Source of the DNA: Cinnamomum chago
Taxonomy: Eukaryota > Streptophyta > Magnoliopsida > Laurales > Lauraceae
DNA length: 64,000 nt
Assembly: GCA_038049695.1 (NCBI GenBank)
Contig: CP142453.1
Location: forward strand, 109,529,501 to 109,593,500
Direction of reading: 5' to 3'
In this document: positions 25,258-37,336 of the stretch, one piece after another
Numbering within the stretch: position 1 is the stretch's first letter
Layout: every line of letters begins with the position of its first letter
Made by a program: the position numbers and the translations under genes
The notes under the pieces: model-generated
Told to the model about the DNA's origin: nothing
Database searches by the model: none
What the model saw: only the letters and a program-made list of their open reading frames with translations

Positions 25258-26092
25258 ACAATATCTTTATAGACTTGGTTTGAGGCTTTTTTTTTTTTTT
25301 TTTTTACTCGGACAGAGTAGAATTCATGGGAATGCTATATACGGATTTTATATACCCAACTTGTATTGTTTTTTTGCAAATTACCTTTCGGATTGTGTTT
25401 GTGTTTTCATTCAATGGTCTCCAAGACCTTTTGATGTGCAACAGCCAGGCAGTTTTTCCCGAGTTTGACAACAGTTCTCAAAGCAGAATGTGCCAATAAC
25501 TTCATATTAAATATGGCTATATTGCATTTTAAGGTAACATGGTGTTGGGGCCTCGATCAAATCAATTGAAGTGAGATGAGGGAGATGAGAGAGCTTGAGA
25601 TCGAGCCCAACAAGGCATCTGATTCGCTTGAGGTAACAAAGGAATTTATTTTTCCTATATTGATAGTGAGTTTCTTTTCTTTTTTTTCTAATTTCTCCTA
25701 ATATGTGGTTTCCCTCTAAGTATGTAGAGATTGCTTCCTAAAAAAATATCAAAAAATAATAAATAAATAAAAGAGAAATGGGTTGAAGGGAGTTCAATAA
25801 TTTATGTGAAAGGGCAGAAGCTTTTTACTAAATAAATGGAAAGAAACTTAGATAATTTTTCTGAAATATAATCATGATATCACAATAACTTGAAAATATT
25901 ACATCCAATTAGTGGGAGATTTCATTATTTCTAGCCCTTAGCCCTTAGCCCTTAGTAAATTAATAGATAAATGCCATCTATCAATCTTCTTTTATATTGA
26001 AAAATGTATAATAGTCTGTCGAACAACCATGTGACCACCACAACCAGATATCACGGGCTGAGAACATCCTCTACTACTGTAAGATCAAGCAA
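25258..26092. other. Intergenic, no supported gene
   Basis: AT-rich, with a poly-T at about 25287-25305 and a short tagccct triplet repeat at 25936-25957. No gene recognised. Confidence 0.45.
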
Positions 26093-26410
26093 GAGATGCC
26101 AAACGCTGCAACTATAACTGCAAAGCGACCCCAAAGGAAGAGCGACAAGAGCGTCGTAACTATGGTAGCATTTTCATTGCACCATAAAGAAAATCAAACA
26201 AGTTTGCGCAATAGAGAAGATGGAGGCGGAGGCAGAGGAGGTGGAGGTGGAGTTGGAGGAGGGAGATGTCGGCGTTCTATAGAATGTCGTTCTGGCAAGG
26301 CAAGAGTAGTAGGCGGCTGCGTGGTGTGGCGATTTCGTCGGCTGATTCGTACCACGAGGCACGTCAACAGTAGCAACGAAACTAGCACTAGCTTCATGGC
26401 CGAAACCATA
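26093..26410 (+). repeat. Single-arm relative of the 22102-23328 inverted repeat
   Basis: Runs parallel to the right arm of the fold-back (shared gtagcattttca, ttgcgcaatagag, gcagaggaggtggaggtgga, gaaactag, agcttcatggcc). It retains the block the right arm has lost (cgaggcacgtc...), so it is not derived from that arm. An open frame of 124 codons (26096-26470) is Gly/Arg-rich where the GGA/GGC triplets run. Whether the ancestral sequence was a gene exon is unknown. Confidence 0.7.
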
Positions 26411-26858
26411 GACAAGTTGAGTTGTCAAATGCTACCTAAAAAACTTGAAAGAGAAAGGACTTGGGTCTAAAGAAGTAGAATGAAGAAAGTAGAGTGGACA
26501 AACATTTGATGAGTAAATAACTAATTCGTTCCATGAGTCCCTAAAAATGTGTGCGACATTTGATGGTATCGACTACAGTGTTTTTTTTTTTTTTCCCCAT
26601 AGTTTTGGTTGGCAGATTATTGGAGGGCCTATAGGAGTAGAAAGAAGAGTGATGCTATTCATTTGTTTGGAGTCTGCCTTGCATGTTGTCCCAGTCCTAA
26701 GAAAACAGAGAAAAATAACACGTGTCTCCCGGTGGATCGAATATAATGAAATTGATGAATAAAAAAGTCATATTATATAAGTTTCGATTTACAAAGGAAG
26801 CTTTTGGCTTATATGACTCCTCGGTGGACCCTCGGAGTTAAGAACTTAGAACTAACTA

Positions 26859-26900
26859 CTAGTGGGGCCTTGCACGGGCATGTCCATGCAAGCTACAAAT
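26859..26900 (-). mobile_element. Candidate Helitron 3' terminus
   Basis: On the minus strand there is a strong hairpin (10-bp stem with one mismatch, loop catg; plus strand 26869-26892). It is followed by gccccactag and then T. A GC-rich hairpin about 10 nt before a terminal CTAG, inserted before T, is the diagnostic Helitron 3' end. The 5' end (TC...) was not found at higher coordinates. Confidence 0.45.
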
Positions 26901-27724
26901 ACAACTGACACTACTTTCTCCTATACATTTAAAAACAACAAAAAAAATATTGATATAGTGAGAAAAATGAGATGTCAAAAGACAATGGATATGGAATTTG
27001 TATAACTTCTTGAGCATATAAATTACATATTTCTATATATTTTATCATGAATGTGTACAAAGCTTGTTTGTCGTCAATCGTCATTATTATCATAGTGAAG
27101 GTATTATCCGCATGCTAACAAGCGATAGAACCATAATTGGGTCCAAAAATAAATTAGCCAAAAGCACCACACACATAGTGGCGCCTAGGTTGGTTTTTAG
27201 GGTTTTGGAAAGTTGGACTCAATATGGGTTGGTTTCGGATTGGTTTTGGGCCAAACTGTGGAAGTTTCAAGGTAGGCGCACCTATACCCGTGCCTAACTT
27301 AAATGCATTAAATGCAAATGTTGTCAGGTTTTGTTGCTCCCTTTGCAATATGCTCAGATGATTAGCCTTGTTTACAAAAATCAGTCTGCTTCCTTGTAAT
27401 GAGTTGATGAGCTAAGAAGTAGAAAACCTGCAATTGATAAATGAATAAGTAAAGAAATAAATAAATACAATCATTAATAAAATTGAAAAATCCCAAACCA
27501 ACCTAGAAAGACGGCGTCCAATTGTATGATTAGACCACATGTTGGGACAATCAATTCCGTGGCAAAAACCGTAGTGCTGTGGATTTGGACATCCAATTCA
27601 CACCGTCATCCATCTCCTTGAACTCTCTATCTTTCTCTTATGGGAGAAGCAGGTACGAGGTTACCATCAGTAGTAACCCTACGGTAATGGCAATCATCTT
27701 AGTTTTCCGTGACTGATTACTCAC

Positions 27725-27914
27725 CCAATTCCAAATGAATGCAACCCATTCAATTGCGCTAAAGCTTGCTTATAGCCATCGAATGGTTTCGAGCCCTCGC
27801 GGACAAGCCGCAACTAGAGCCAATTCCAAATGAATGCAACCCATTCAATTGCGCTAAAGCTTGCTTATAGCCATCGAATGGTTTCGAGCCCTCGCGGACA
27901 AGCCGCAACTAGAG
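27725..27914 (+). repeat. 95-bp perfect tandem duplication
   Basis: 27725-27819 and 27820-27914 are identical base for base. It lies just before the diverged third copy of the fold-back module (about 27905-28075). Identity implies a very recent event or an assembly artefact. Confidence 0.92.
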
Positions 27915-28460
27915 CTGTGAAATGGCGACCAATGGAGAGTAAGCAGAATGTCGTAAGTAACGACCCAAATCAACCATACCTCCTTCGAGGCCAAAAGTAA
28001 TGGAAGTTCGGCATTTGATTCCTTAGGGAATGTAGTATATCGGTGGGCTGAACCCTTCCCCCTCGATCTCTCTAGGCACAAGCTCTTGGAAAAAAAATAT
28101 CACAAAAAAAACATATTAGGATTGTATCATCTAAGAAGAAAAAAAATACAGCGTGTATCGAATTCCGGCCATTGCAACAAAAAAATGAGAGGCAAAGCCT
28201 ACTTTTTTCTCATCCTTTAACTTTTGACTATACCATTTCAATTATTATTTTCTCCATTTACAATCCAATCTCCCTGCAACTTAATGAATGGCCCCGACCA
28301 ACATACACTTAATATAAGTCGAGTGGTCTTGGGACAATTCTGGACATTTCAAGTGCTAATGTTTTGTATTTTCATCACTTTTAATGACTCTGATAGAACT
28401 ACTATAACTAGCTATGAGTCCCTTCTTCTTGAGAAATTATATATATAAATAGAAATATTT

Positions 28461-29715
28461 ATCAAGACTTTTAAATAAATGAAAAATATAAATTTTATAT
28501 AAGAATAAAAGTATACAACTTTTACCTTATCATTTCAGTTGCCTCCAATATCTGAACTATATTTTTAGTCCTGCCTTGAAACAAATTGAGGAGAAAGTTT
28601 AATAACATGATAATAAAAATTACAATTTTGATCTTAATATATTAGCTAATGAAAAATAATTTAGCTACCTAAATACACTGGAAAGTGTATTGTAACTCGC
28701 AAGATACCAAAGTTTGAAATGTACAGAGCATTTTTTTTTTTTTTGTTGGAACTCATCAAAACTCTAAAACATATATGAAAAGAAAAAAAAAAGAAGAAAA
28801 AATGAATGAATAAATAAAAAAATATCATGAAAAAGATGTGAAAGTAAGTCACAGATATTGTTATGTTATTTATCAAGTGTAATTTACTTTTGGTGCATTA
28901 AAAATGCATGATAAAATGAAATTGTAATGGTCATCCGTATTTACATATCCTTATTTGATTCAGATTCACGTATCCTTCATGAATTGATATGGATACTTTT
29001 CTAATGAGTTTAGTACAAAGCCTGAACTATACTGAAATACATCATATGCAGAGATCGTCCAGAAAGGGAGGGAGAGGGCTGCTTGGGATTCATCAAAACT
29101 TTTAAATAAATGGAAAATATAAATTTTATATAAGAATAAAAGTATACAACTTTTACCTTATCATTTCAGTTGCTTCCAATATCTTAACTATATTTTTAGT
29201 CATGCCTTGAAACAAATTGAGGAGAAAGTTTAATAACATGATAATAAAAATCACAATTTTGATCTTAATATATTAGCTAATGAAAAATAATTTAGCTACC
29301 TAAATACACTGGAAAGTGTATTGTAACTCGCAAGATACCAAAGTTTGAAATGTACAATGCATTTTTTTTTTGTTGAAACTCATCAAAACTCTAAAACATA
29401 TATGAAAACAAAAAAAAAGAAAAAAAATGAATGAATAAATAAAAAAATATCATGAAAAAGATGTGAAAGTTAGTCACAGATCTTGTTATGTTATTTATCA
29501 AGTATAATTTACTTTTGGTGCATTAAAAATGCATGATAAAATGAAATTGCAATGGTCATCCATATTTACATATCCTTAATTGATTCAAATTCACGTATCC
29601 TTCATGAATTGATATGGATACTTTTCTAATGAGTTTAGTACAAAGCCTTAACTATACTGAAATACATCATATGCAGAGATCATCCAGAAAGGAAGGGAGA
29701 GGGCTGCTTAGGATT
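28461..29715 (+). repeat. Tandem duplication of a roughly 630-bp AT-rich segment
   Basis: Copy 1 is about 28461-29091 and copy 2 about 29093-29715, differing by a few percent and by A/T-run length. The unit contains no recognisable gene. Shared landmarks are ggaaagtgtattgtaactcg, tttggtgcattaaaaatgca and ccagaaagg.ggagagggct. Confidence 0.92.
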
Positions 29716-29747
29716 CTAGCCCACCCAAGTTGTATTAAGAGTTTCGA

Positions 29748-29831
29748 TTAATCAAAGCGAGGGAATGCTTGAAGGGGATAGCAAAATCATTAATCAAAGC
29801 GAGGGAATGCTTGAAGGAGATAGCAGAATCA
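29748..29831 (+). repeat. 42-bp tandem duplication
   Basis: 29748-29789 and 29790-29831 share ttaatcaaagcgagggaatg and the following bases with two substitutions. It abuts the end of the 630-bp duplication. Confidence 0.88.
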
Positions 29832-30394
29832 TTCTCCGTGAGGGGTGCATGCATTGTTCCCCCTCCATCTGCTCACAATCCCCTAGAAAAAAAAGGGCGG
29901 ATCTCAATAAAAACATATTACGATCATACCGTCAGTAAAAAAAATGATTTCCATATAAACAGATCGCATCACTTGTAAAAAAAAGAATTGAGAAAGACAG
30001 ACTGAATGAAAAAAGGGCTTCAAGGCTTAATCACTGGACACAAGAACTCCAAATGCTTAATAAGTGAGCATTCCAAATGCCAAAATGCCCTTTGACATTT
30101 CTTGCGTTCCAAATTTGCATTATGTTCCATTAAAAATAATTATTTCAAATAATCAAATTGAGAATTTCTATAATCTGTGAATAGATTAATTCGCATCTTT
30201 ATTTTTCCAAATCTATGGATAGATTTTTAAGACCCCACTATTTGCTAGGGGTCTGTGCATTTGGTGGCCCAAATCATGTTTGAAATGATAAATCTATTCA
30301 GTAAGAGTGGCTCAAATCAACAAATGTGTTAGATTTATCCAAGCGGAGAATGAATTTAGATTCTGGCTTGATTGTCTACATTGGTCTATGGTGG

Positions 30395-31015
30395 GATTAC
30401 AAATGGGTTACAACTTGACCCAAATTGGTTTCTCTAAATGGGCTAAGACTTGACCCAAATTGTATTCTCTAAATGGGTTTCAGCTCAAACTGAAATTGCA
30501 AACTGTCTCATTATTGGGTTACAATTTGCCCATATTTCCCTTAGTAAACTCTCTCATTATTGGCCTGAAAGGGACTAAAATTGGCCAAACTTTCAGCTCA
30601 TTAATGACAAATATATTGGGTCGAATTCAAGCCAAATTTTGGGCCTAAATAAGGCCAGATTTTGGGTCTAATTCAAGATAGAAAATTGGGTCTAAACCAG
30701 GCCAGATTTTTTGGTGTAAATCAAGACAGATTTTGGGTTTAATTCAAGATAGAATATTGGGTCTAAACCAGGCCATATTTTTGGGTCTAAATCAGGCCAG
30801 ATTTGGATCTAATTCAATACAAAATATTGGGTCTAATTCAGGCCAAATTTAGGGTCTAACTCAGGCCAGAATGGCAGTCCAAATCAGGCCAGAATTACAG
30901 ATTAAAGTCAGTCTAGAATTAGTCCATACTTATAATTCTAAACCAGTTCAGACTTATCGGTCAAAAAACAAGCCAAGATTAGGCCAGAATTACAAGCCTA
31001 AATCAGGCCATAATG
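30395..31015 (+). repeat. Degenerate minisatellite (gggtctaa..caggccagattt)
   Basis: A unit of roughly 30-45 bp built on gggtctaattcaggccaaattt recurs a dozen or more times, drifting steadily, with early copies reading aaatgggtt...cttgacccaaatt. It lies just upstream of a Helitron-like 3' terminus at 31206-31231 and may belong to the same element. Confidence 0.7.
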
Positions 31016-31205
31016 CCTTTTATTTATTTATTTTTTACACGTGCCCAGGCTTCATCAAACTACATTTACACCTCACATAAAGAATAAAACTTCTGGAAGA
31101 ACACATAAAGATCAAATTAGCAACAAAAAGGACTCAAAAGTTTACTAATTAATAAATTTAATAAAAATAATTCATTTAAGTCTGTGCATTTGGTGGTTCC
31201 GTGGT

Positions 31206-31231
31206 CCGTGCATAGCACAGGGTTTTGCTAG
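31206..31231 (+). mobile_element. Candidate Helitron 3' terminus
   Basis: Reads ccgtgcatagcacagg, an imperfect hairpin (one bulged A), then gttttgctag followed by T. This matches the Helitron rule of a hairpin about 10 nt before a terminal CTRR, inserted before T. The minisatellite at 30395-31015 would lie inside the element. The 5' end was not located. Confidence 0.5.
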
Positions 31232-31377
31232 TTTTATTTCTAAAAGACAGTAAAATTGAAAAAAGTCCTTTGAAATCTAATTTTAATAAAACCCCAAAAT
31301 AAATATTAGGCATGATTATTATTGCCCGAGTATTTTTTAGTGATTTTTGACCCCTCAAATGGCATGAGACATCTCCA

Positions 31378-31380
<3 letters not shown>

Positions 31381-31435
<55 letters not shown>
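31381..31435. repeat. (AT)n microsatellite
   Basis: About 55 bp of uninterrupted AT dinucleotides. The Tyr/Ile open frame read across it is an artefact. Confidence 0.95.
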
Positions 31436-31436
<1 letters not shown>

Positions 31437-31737
31437 CGATCATCCTAAAAATCGACAGATCACGATCTCCCATTACGGTATGGCCGTTACACCATTCTTC
31501 GACGAAAGTAAAAAAAACAAGAGGAGAAATAATCGGGTGGGTTCCCTCTTATCTAATGTGCCGTCGGCAACACGCGACAGTCATCCCGTCACTTAATATG
31601 GGTCTCTTCAATATGGGTTAATAAGGGTCTCAATTAAGGTCTGAGTTAGGGTTAATCCTCACATAGCATAATTATAGTAAATCCATAGTAAATCCAAGTA
31701 AGATAAGATAATAACTAAAAAGAAAAGAAAAAAAAAG

Positions 31738-31760
31738 GGGGGGGGGGGGGGGGGGGGGGA
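31738..31760 (+). repeat. Poly-G tract
   Basis: A run of over 20 G following a purine-rich A/G stretch. It could be a G-quadruplex former or an error-prone homopolymer in the read data. Confidence 0.85.
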
Positions 31761-34660
31761 GTGCCAAATATTTTAATAAGAGGACCAGCCTCGTTCTCGG
31801 GTGTTTCTTTCAAATCCCTTGGCAAAATAGGGTTTAAAGGCTGATTTTTCAAATCAAAATGTTGATGCAAATAAGATTTTGACTCATGATTTCTATTGTT
31901 TTGTGTGCAATACACAAGTGGCAAAACATGAAAGGCCGATGGGCCGAAATTGGTTGATATGGGGGAAAAGTGTGTAAAGTCACTCGTCTAATCTCATCAT
32001 TCTCATTAATTCAATTTTTAAGAATCAGTCTTTATTCCTTTTTATCATTACGCTCGATTAAATATTTGGCACCGAAGGTGGAGGAAAAGAGAAGAAAATC
32101 TTTTTGGTTTGATTTTATGGAATTTTTTAGTTTTTATGGATTTCTGATATTTGGGCTAGAAGGGCCTAACAAGGGAATTTTATTTAGATTTACGTAATTA
32201 ATGCATTATTATTGATAATCGGACTAACCCCGACCTAAGGTCCTAGACATCCCATATCAGTTTTCTCGAACCCTCAATGAAATAAGAAAAGTGATGGTAC
32301 GTAGCATAATGCTCTATCCTACCTAATGGGAGAATTAAATAAGGATGCAAGCAACCCAAGTATGACGATTTCAGCGCCAAAGTGGCTTATTTTGTGTAAT
32401 TGGGATTGGTGGGGTTTGTTTTAACTTGTGGATTCGATTATGAATGATTTAAAGATATTTTAGTGTTATGTTAAATGTGTTTATAAGGTTCTGGTATTTT
32501 AATTTGACTCATAATTCAAAAAAAAAAAAAGTCAAAAATTGCACTTCAGGTTCAAAAGAGGGGGGCCGTGCCTAGCATGACTGTTAATGGGTTTTCACCA
32601 ACTTTTGATGCTTTCAACTATAATTTAGAATTCCGATGACTTCTGTTGAATGTGAATTTCAGTTTTAAGGTTGTTTTAGGTTCTGGATTGTCTTGATTTT
32701 AGGCACCAAAGTGGTTGTTTCTAGGGTTTAATGGATTTTATGATATATTTTTTGTATTATCTTCAATTCGTATTTTAATATTCTTGATGTCCTTTAGTTA
32801 AAAGATTTTTCACGGTTTTTTAATGTGATTAAATCAGGGGTTTTAATTACGTTTAGTTTTGATTAATGGTTTTAAGGGCTCCTCAATTGCCAGTTTAATG
32901 GTTCTTTAATCTGAATCCAAGTTATTTTTTTATTTAGGGTTTTTAATGATTTTTTGATTTTCAATTGAATTAATTATCATGTTTAGATTATTAATTTTAG
33001 GGTTTGGTCCACTTCGGCGCAAATATCGAAGACTGGATTGTTTACCTATTGTGTGACGTTTTGGGTATTATTGTATAGTAGATAAATTATTTATTAATTA
33101 ATATGTAATTGTATGCATTTTAGTTAAATAGATGGCTAGTCTACGTCGAGACTATGTTAGACCTAGACTTGGTGAGTTGGGTTTGTTGGATAGGTGGCTT
33201 AACCTAGTTTACCCAGGCCCAACCAAGTGGGTATAGTCATTCTCAAACTAAAACTCTTTTACTTCTCAAACTAAAACTCTTCTCTCTTTATAATTTAAGT
33301 TCTATTCCAATTCCTATTCCCATTCTTTATGTTTACAACACCACCGTACTCTTTTATTTTCCCACAAAACTTTCTCAACTTCTTTAGCTCTTACAATCTA
33401 TAAATCTAGCCGCCATATCCCATATCAGAGATGACAATCTTCTTCCTCACAAAACCCTCTTCTTCGGGATATCGTTTTGGGCTTTGGCAATAGGAATTTC
33501 AGTTCATTTCCTTCAACTGCGAACTCAAGACAAGTACCTAACCATAACTTGTGAATTGGAATGCTTGTATTTTTTGTTTTATTCATGTGATTGTGCATGT
33601 AGAATCCTTTGAATGCCCATTTGTCTTTAGTGATGTTAGAATAGGTTTTTCTCTTTTTTGTTTGGGGTTTTTGGATGTTGGTGGATGTTTTTCCTCGGAA
33701 GGTACTTTGGTGAAGAGGTTGATGTTGTAAATGCATTGGTGAAGGTGTTGGTGAAGGTGTGGGGAAGAATTCACCGTTAATCATATCAAATCGGAGCTTT
33801 TGTCCGAGGCCCAATCGATCGGACCTATCATCTGATCGATCGAATGATGTGGCGTAGATACCAGAACCCCGACGAGGCCCGATCGATTAGACATGCGCCA
33901 AGCATTTAGGAAAATTGGACTTTTGGGTTTGTTTGATAATGAATTTCTCTTTAATGCCTATACTGATTTTAGGAGATTATTGTAGTGTGTTTGGGATCCC
34001 CAGTTTGAGATTAGATTGTTAATTGGACTTAGGTAAATACCATTTGGGCACGCGGTATCTCGCTAACTTAGGGTTCAGTACTTGGTACAACTCTCGATGA
34101 ATTCTAGTGAATTAGAGTTCAACCTATCTCTATTGGAAAAATCTTTAATTGGGTCTATGCACCGTATATTATAAAGAGATGCATGCGTCAACCTTTGTCT
34201 GCTAAAGGCTTTTGTGGTGTTGTTGGGTTTGGGACCTTGCACTAGATTTTTTTTTTCATGCCAACAGGTACCTCTTAAATGTTGTGTGCGTGGTTTACTT
34301 TTTTACCTCTACATGATAAAACCATGATCAATCCATCCCTTTTACATTCACTGAGGCCCAGTGAATTGAAACTCACTCTAATTGAGATTAGCTTGAATTA
34401 TACTCTCCATTTGATTGAATTTCATAAAAACTATAATAAAATATCATTAAACTTTTAACTCACCTAAATTAATGATTGTGATGATCTAATTGAGATGTTT
34501 TTTTTTTTTTTTTTTCATATCATGTTGTCCACAATGAGACTTTTTCATTATTGTATCCTCTTTCCTCTCATGATGCTCATGCATGAGCACCACAAGGGGC
34601 TCACATTTTCACCTTTTATGCAAGCTGTGAGAGGCTTATCATTTTGATATTTTTCTTATT
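31761..34660. other. Intergenic, no supported gene
   Basis: AT-rich sequence. A patch at 33800-33895 has cgatcgatcgg/cgatcgatt repeats reminiscent of LTR interiors. A minus-strand open frame of 129 codons at 33425-33814 has no recognisable domain. Confidence 0.45.
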
Positions 34661-34663
34661 TAT

Positions 34664-34705
34664 TATACTAAGGGAATGTAGTCTCCCTTGGTATGCTGAC
34701 ACATG
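34664..34705 (+). mobile_element. Relic of a Helitron 5' end
   Basis: tactaagggaatgtagtctcc matches the 5' end of the Helitron at 37337, and similarity continues loosely (acatgtc..cctc.., ccactaacc, cctca/cctaa). The first bases (tctatat there) are altered here. No matching 3' end was found nearby. Confidence 0.45.
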
Positions 34706-35039
34706 TCCTCCTTCATCAAGCCACATGTCCCTCCACTAACCTCCGCATAACGTCCTCAAGAAAACCTTCCGAAAAAAAAATTAGGTCCTCTATGAAGAAA
34801 ATGAGAAGAAGAAAAAGATGGCTGAGTTCAGCCTGCAACTCCAGTAGAGAGGAAGAAGAAGAGGGACACTCTTAGAGGTCAGTCTGCAACTCCACCAAAG
34901 AGGAAGAAAAAGAGGGCTATGACTCTGATTTTTTAGAATACAAAACAACGACTAATGGCACTCCAGTAGCACTATCACTCTTAGAGGTCAACATCTAACT
35001 ACATCTTCGTTCTAGCAACAACACATCTACCATCCGTTT

Positions 35040-36070
35040 ATGGATGATGGATGATAATTACTTAAAGATTTAAAATTTGTCAAGAGTATATTAAATACCC
35101 AGGCATGATATTTGGAGTATATTTATATTTATCAAGATAACCTGTGCGAGTATGGAATGATTTGAGAGTATGGATGACAACTCCATCTTTTAAATACCTA
35201 GGCAATATCAAAAATCATTTGATATTGATTTGATATGTAAAACCAATAACCAAATGATATCATTTGGTGTATATTGCAAATACCAATAACCAATATTGCA
35301 TAAATATTTAAAACCAATAACCAGTATATTCCAAATCATTCCAAATCATCAAATACATCTGATACTCTAATAATTGGATATCTACTTGGTCCCTATCAAA
35401 TATTGTTTTCGATTCCTATACGGGGCTGTAGGTTATTAAATATTGTATCAAATTATTAAAAAATGGGACTCCTCTTGGTTATTATTGTGATGATGTTACT
35501 ATTAGAGTGTTGTGGAATCTATTATTACATGATGGATGTCAAATGAGAGTATGGGATGATGACGTGACAGCTTGGATTGATTAGATCAATGAAACAAATC
35601 ATCAAATCATTCCATATCTATCATTTCCCTAAATGATTGGATGATATCAAATTTATATGGGATGATTCCATGGAGATATGGTATTGAATATAAACATGCA
35701 ATCAATTTCGTGTTTTACATGTCAAATGAATATCAAGTGATATTGCCTGGGTATTTGAATATCATTGAAATGATATCATCTAATACAATATTTGATATTG
35801 CCTGGGTATTTGAATATCAAATGATATTGCCTGCGTATTGAATATAAACATGCAATATCAAATCATTTCATCAGCTGGAATGACAGATGTGCCCTAAATG
35901 ATTTGATGATGATTAAATCATATGAAGTTTAATCATATGGGATGCAAGATCAAATCATTCCAAATCATCAACGCACAATCAAATAATAACCCTTGTGGAA
36001 TGATTTGATGGATGTCAAACGCTCAAATAACATCATCAAATTGTGGAATGATTCAGCTCTATTAAATAAT
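35040..36070. repeat. AT-rich region of short interleaved palindromes
   Basis: Variants of atatcaaatgatat, ccaaatcatcaaat and gatattgcctgggtatttgaatatca occur repeatedly in both orientations; the last is duplicated at about 35735 and 35797. The region probably represents stacked MITE remnants. No gene is supported. Confidence 0.5.
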
Positions 36071-37336
36071 CGGATTGGGGTGAATTGTATTAGAGTGTCC
36101 ACACAATCAAATTTCCACAATATTTAATACTTAAACAGAATTCATGCAAAACAGGGTGTAGGTTGTGTTACTCAACACAAATTCCACTAACCATCTATAG
36201 CCAGGTTTTACATTTGTGGTAGCTGAAAACGACCCACATAAAAATGGCCCCATTGATTATCATCAGTGGGCCCCAGGTTTGACATCAGTGGGCCTCAGGT
36301 TTGAATCTAGTTAACTCTGATTTATGTGTCCAAGTTGGGCCACAGCCTATCCATAAGGTGTAGGCAGATTTGAATGAATTGGAACAGTGTGCCCCACAGG
36401 TGAGATGGTGAGACAGTGTTGCGACGCTCAAAAAACGCCACCTCAACTTTCTTCCTTCCTACTTTCCATTTAAATTGATTTCCATCCCCTAAAATTCTCT
36501 TCTATAATTATCTTCTCCAAAAACATTAATCTTTAAGGGATGGATAAAGGGATGAGATAATCTAATGGAGTTGACAAAAAAAAAAAAAAAAAAAAGCCTG
36601 GGCACACTTGCTCCCATCCTATCCTAAATTTTAGGATTAGTTTTAATCCTATCTTAATGACGAATTATCTCAATGTCGTTTCATCTTTTCCGTTTTTAGC
36701 GTACTGATCAAATCCTCATCTAAAATCTAATCTCTCCACCCTAAATCTCTCCATTATGGTTTCCATAAACCTACATAGAAATGTGTGCACCCCACACATT
36801 TCTATTATGGAAAAATGGAAGCTTAGATTTTATGTGGCTGTTGTAAATGTTTTCTATAAATTTTATTGGATTGGATTATGGGTGGCTGTTAGGTTTTATT
36901 TTATTTAATATAATTTCATACGTGTGATATTTGTTTTCTATTCACCTTTTGCTGTAATTTATTATTATTATTATTAGTTATGTATTTGATTATCTCCTAA
37001 AATTCAGACTAACCCTTTTGATGGTCCCATAATGTAATTGGTATGTATCCCCACACATTTCTATTATGAAAAGATGGAAGGTTTATTTATTTTATATTTT
37101 TTGTAGATTTTATGTGGCTGTTTTAAATGCTTTTTATAATTTTATTGGATTGCATTATGGGTGGTTGTTATGTTTGATTTTGTTTTATATAACTGTATAT
37201 CTGTGACAAATTTTTTTCTTTCCTCCTCTTTCTGCATATTTATTATTATTATTATTTATGTAATTGATTATCTCCCAAAACTCAGAGTAACCCTTTTGAT
37301 GGTCATGTAATTATATGGAAAAATGGGATTTTTTAA

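Noticed and set aside
25936-25957. tagccct x3, telomere-like heptamer
   Set aside because: The plant telomere unit is CCCTAAA; three copies of a different heptamer are better explained by slippage.
31322-31621. Open frame with a Tyr-Ile repeat
   Set aside because: It reads through the (AT)n microsatellite at 31381-31435; no flanking domain or splice signals.
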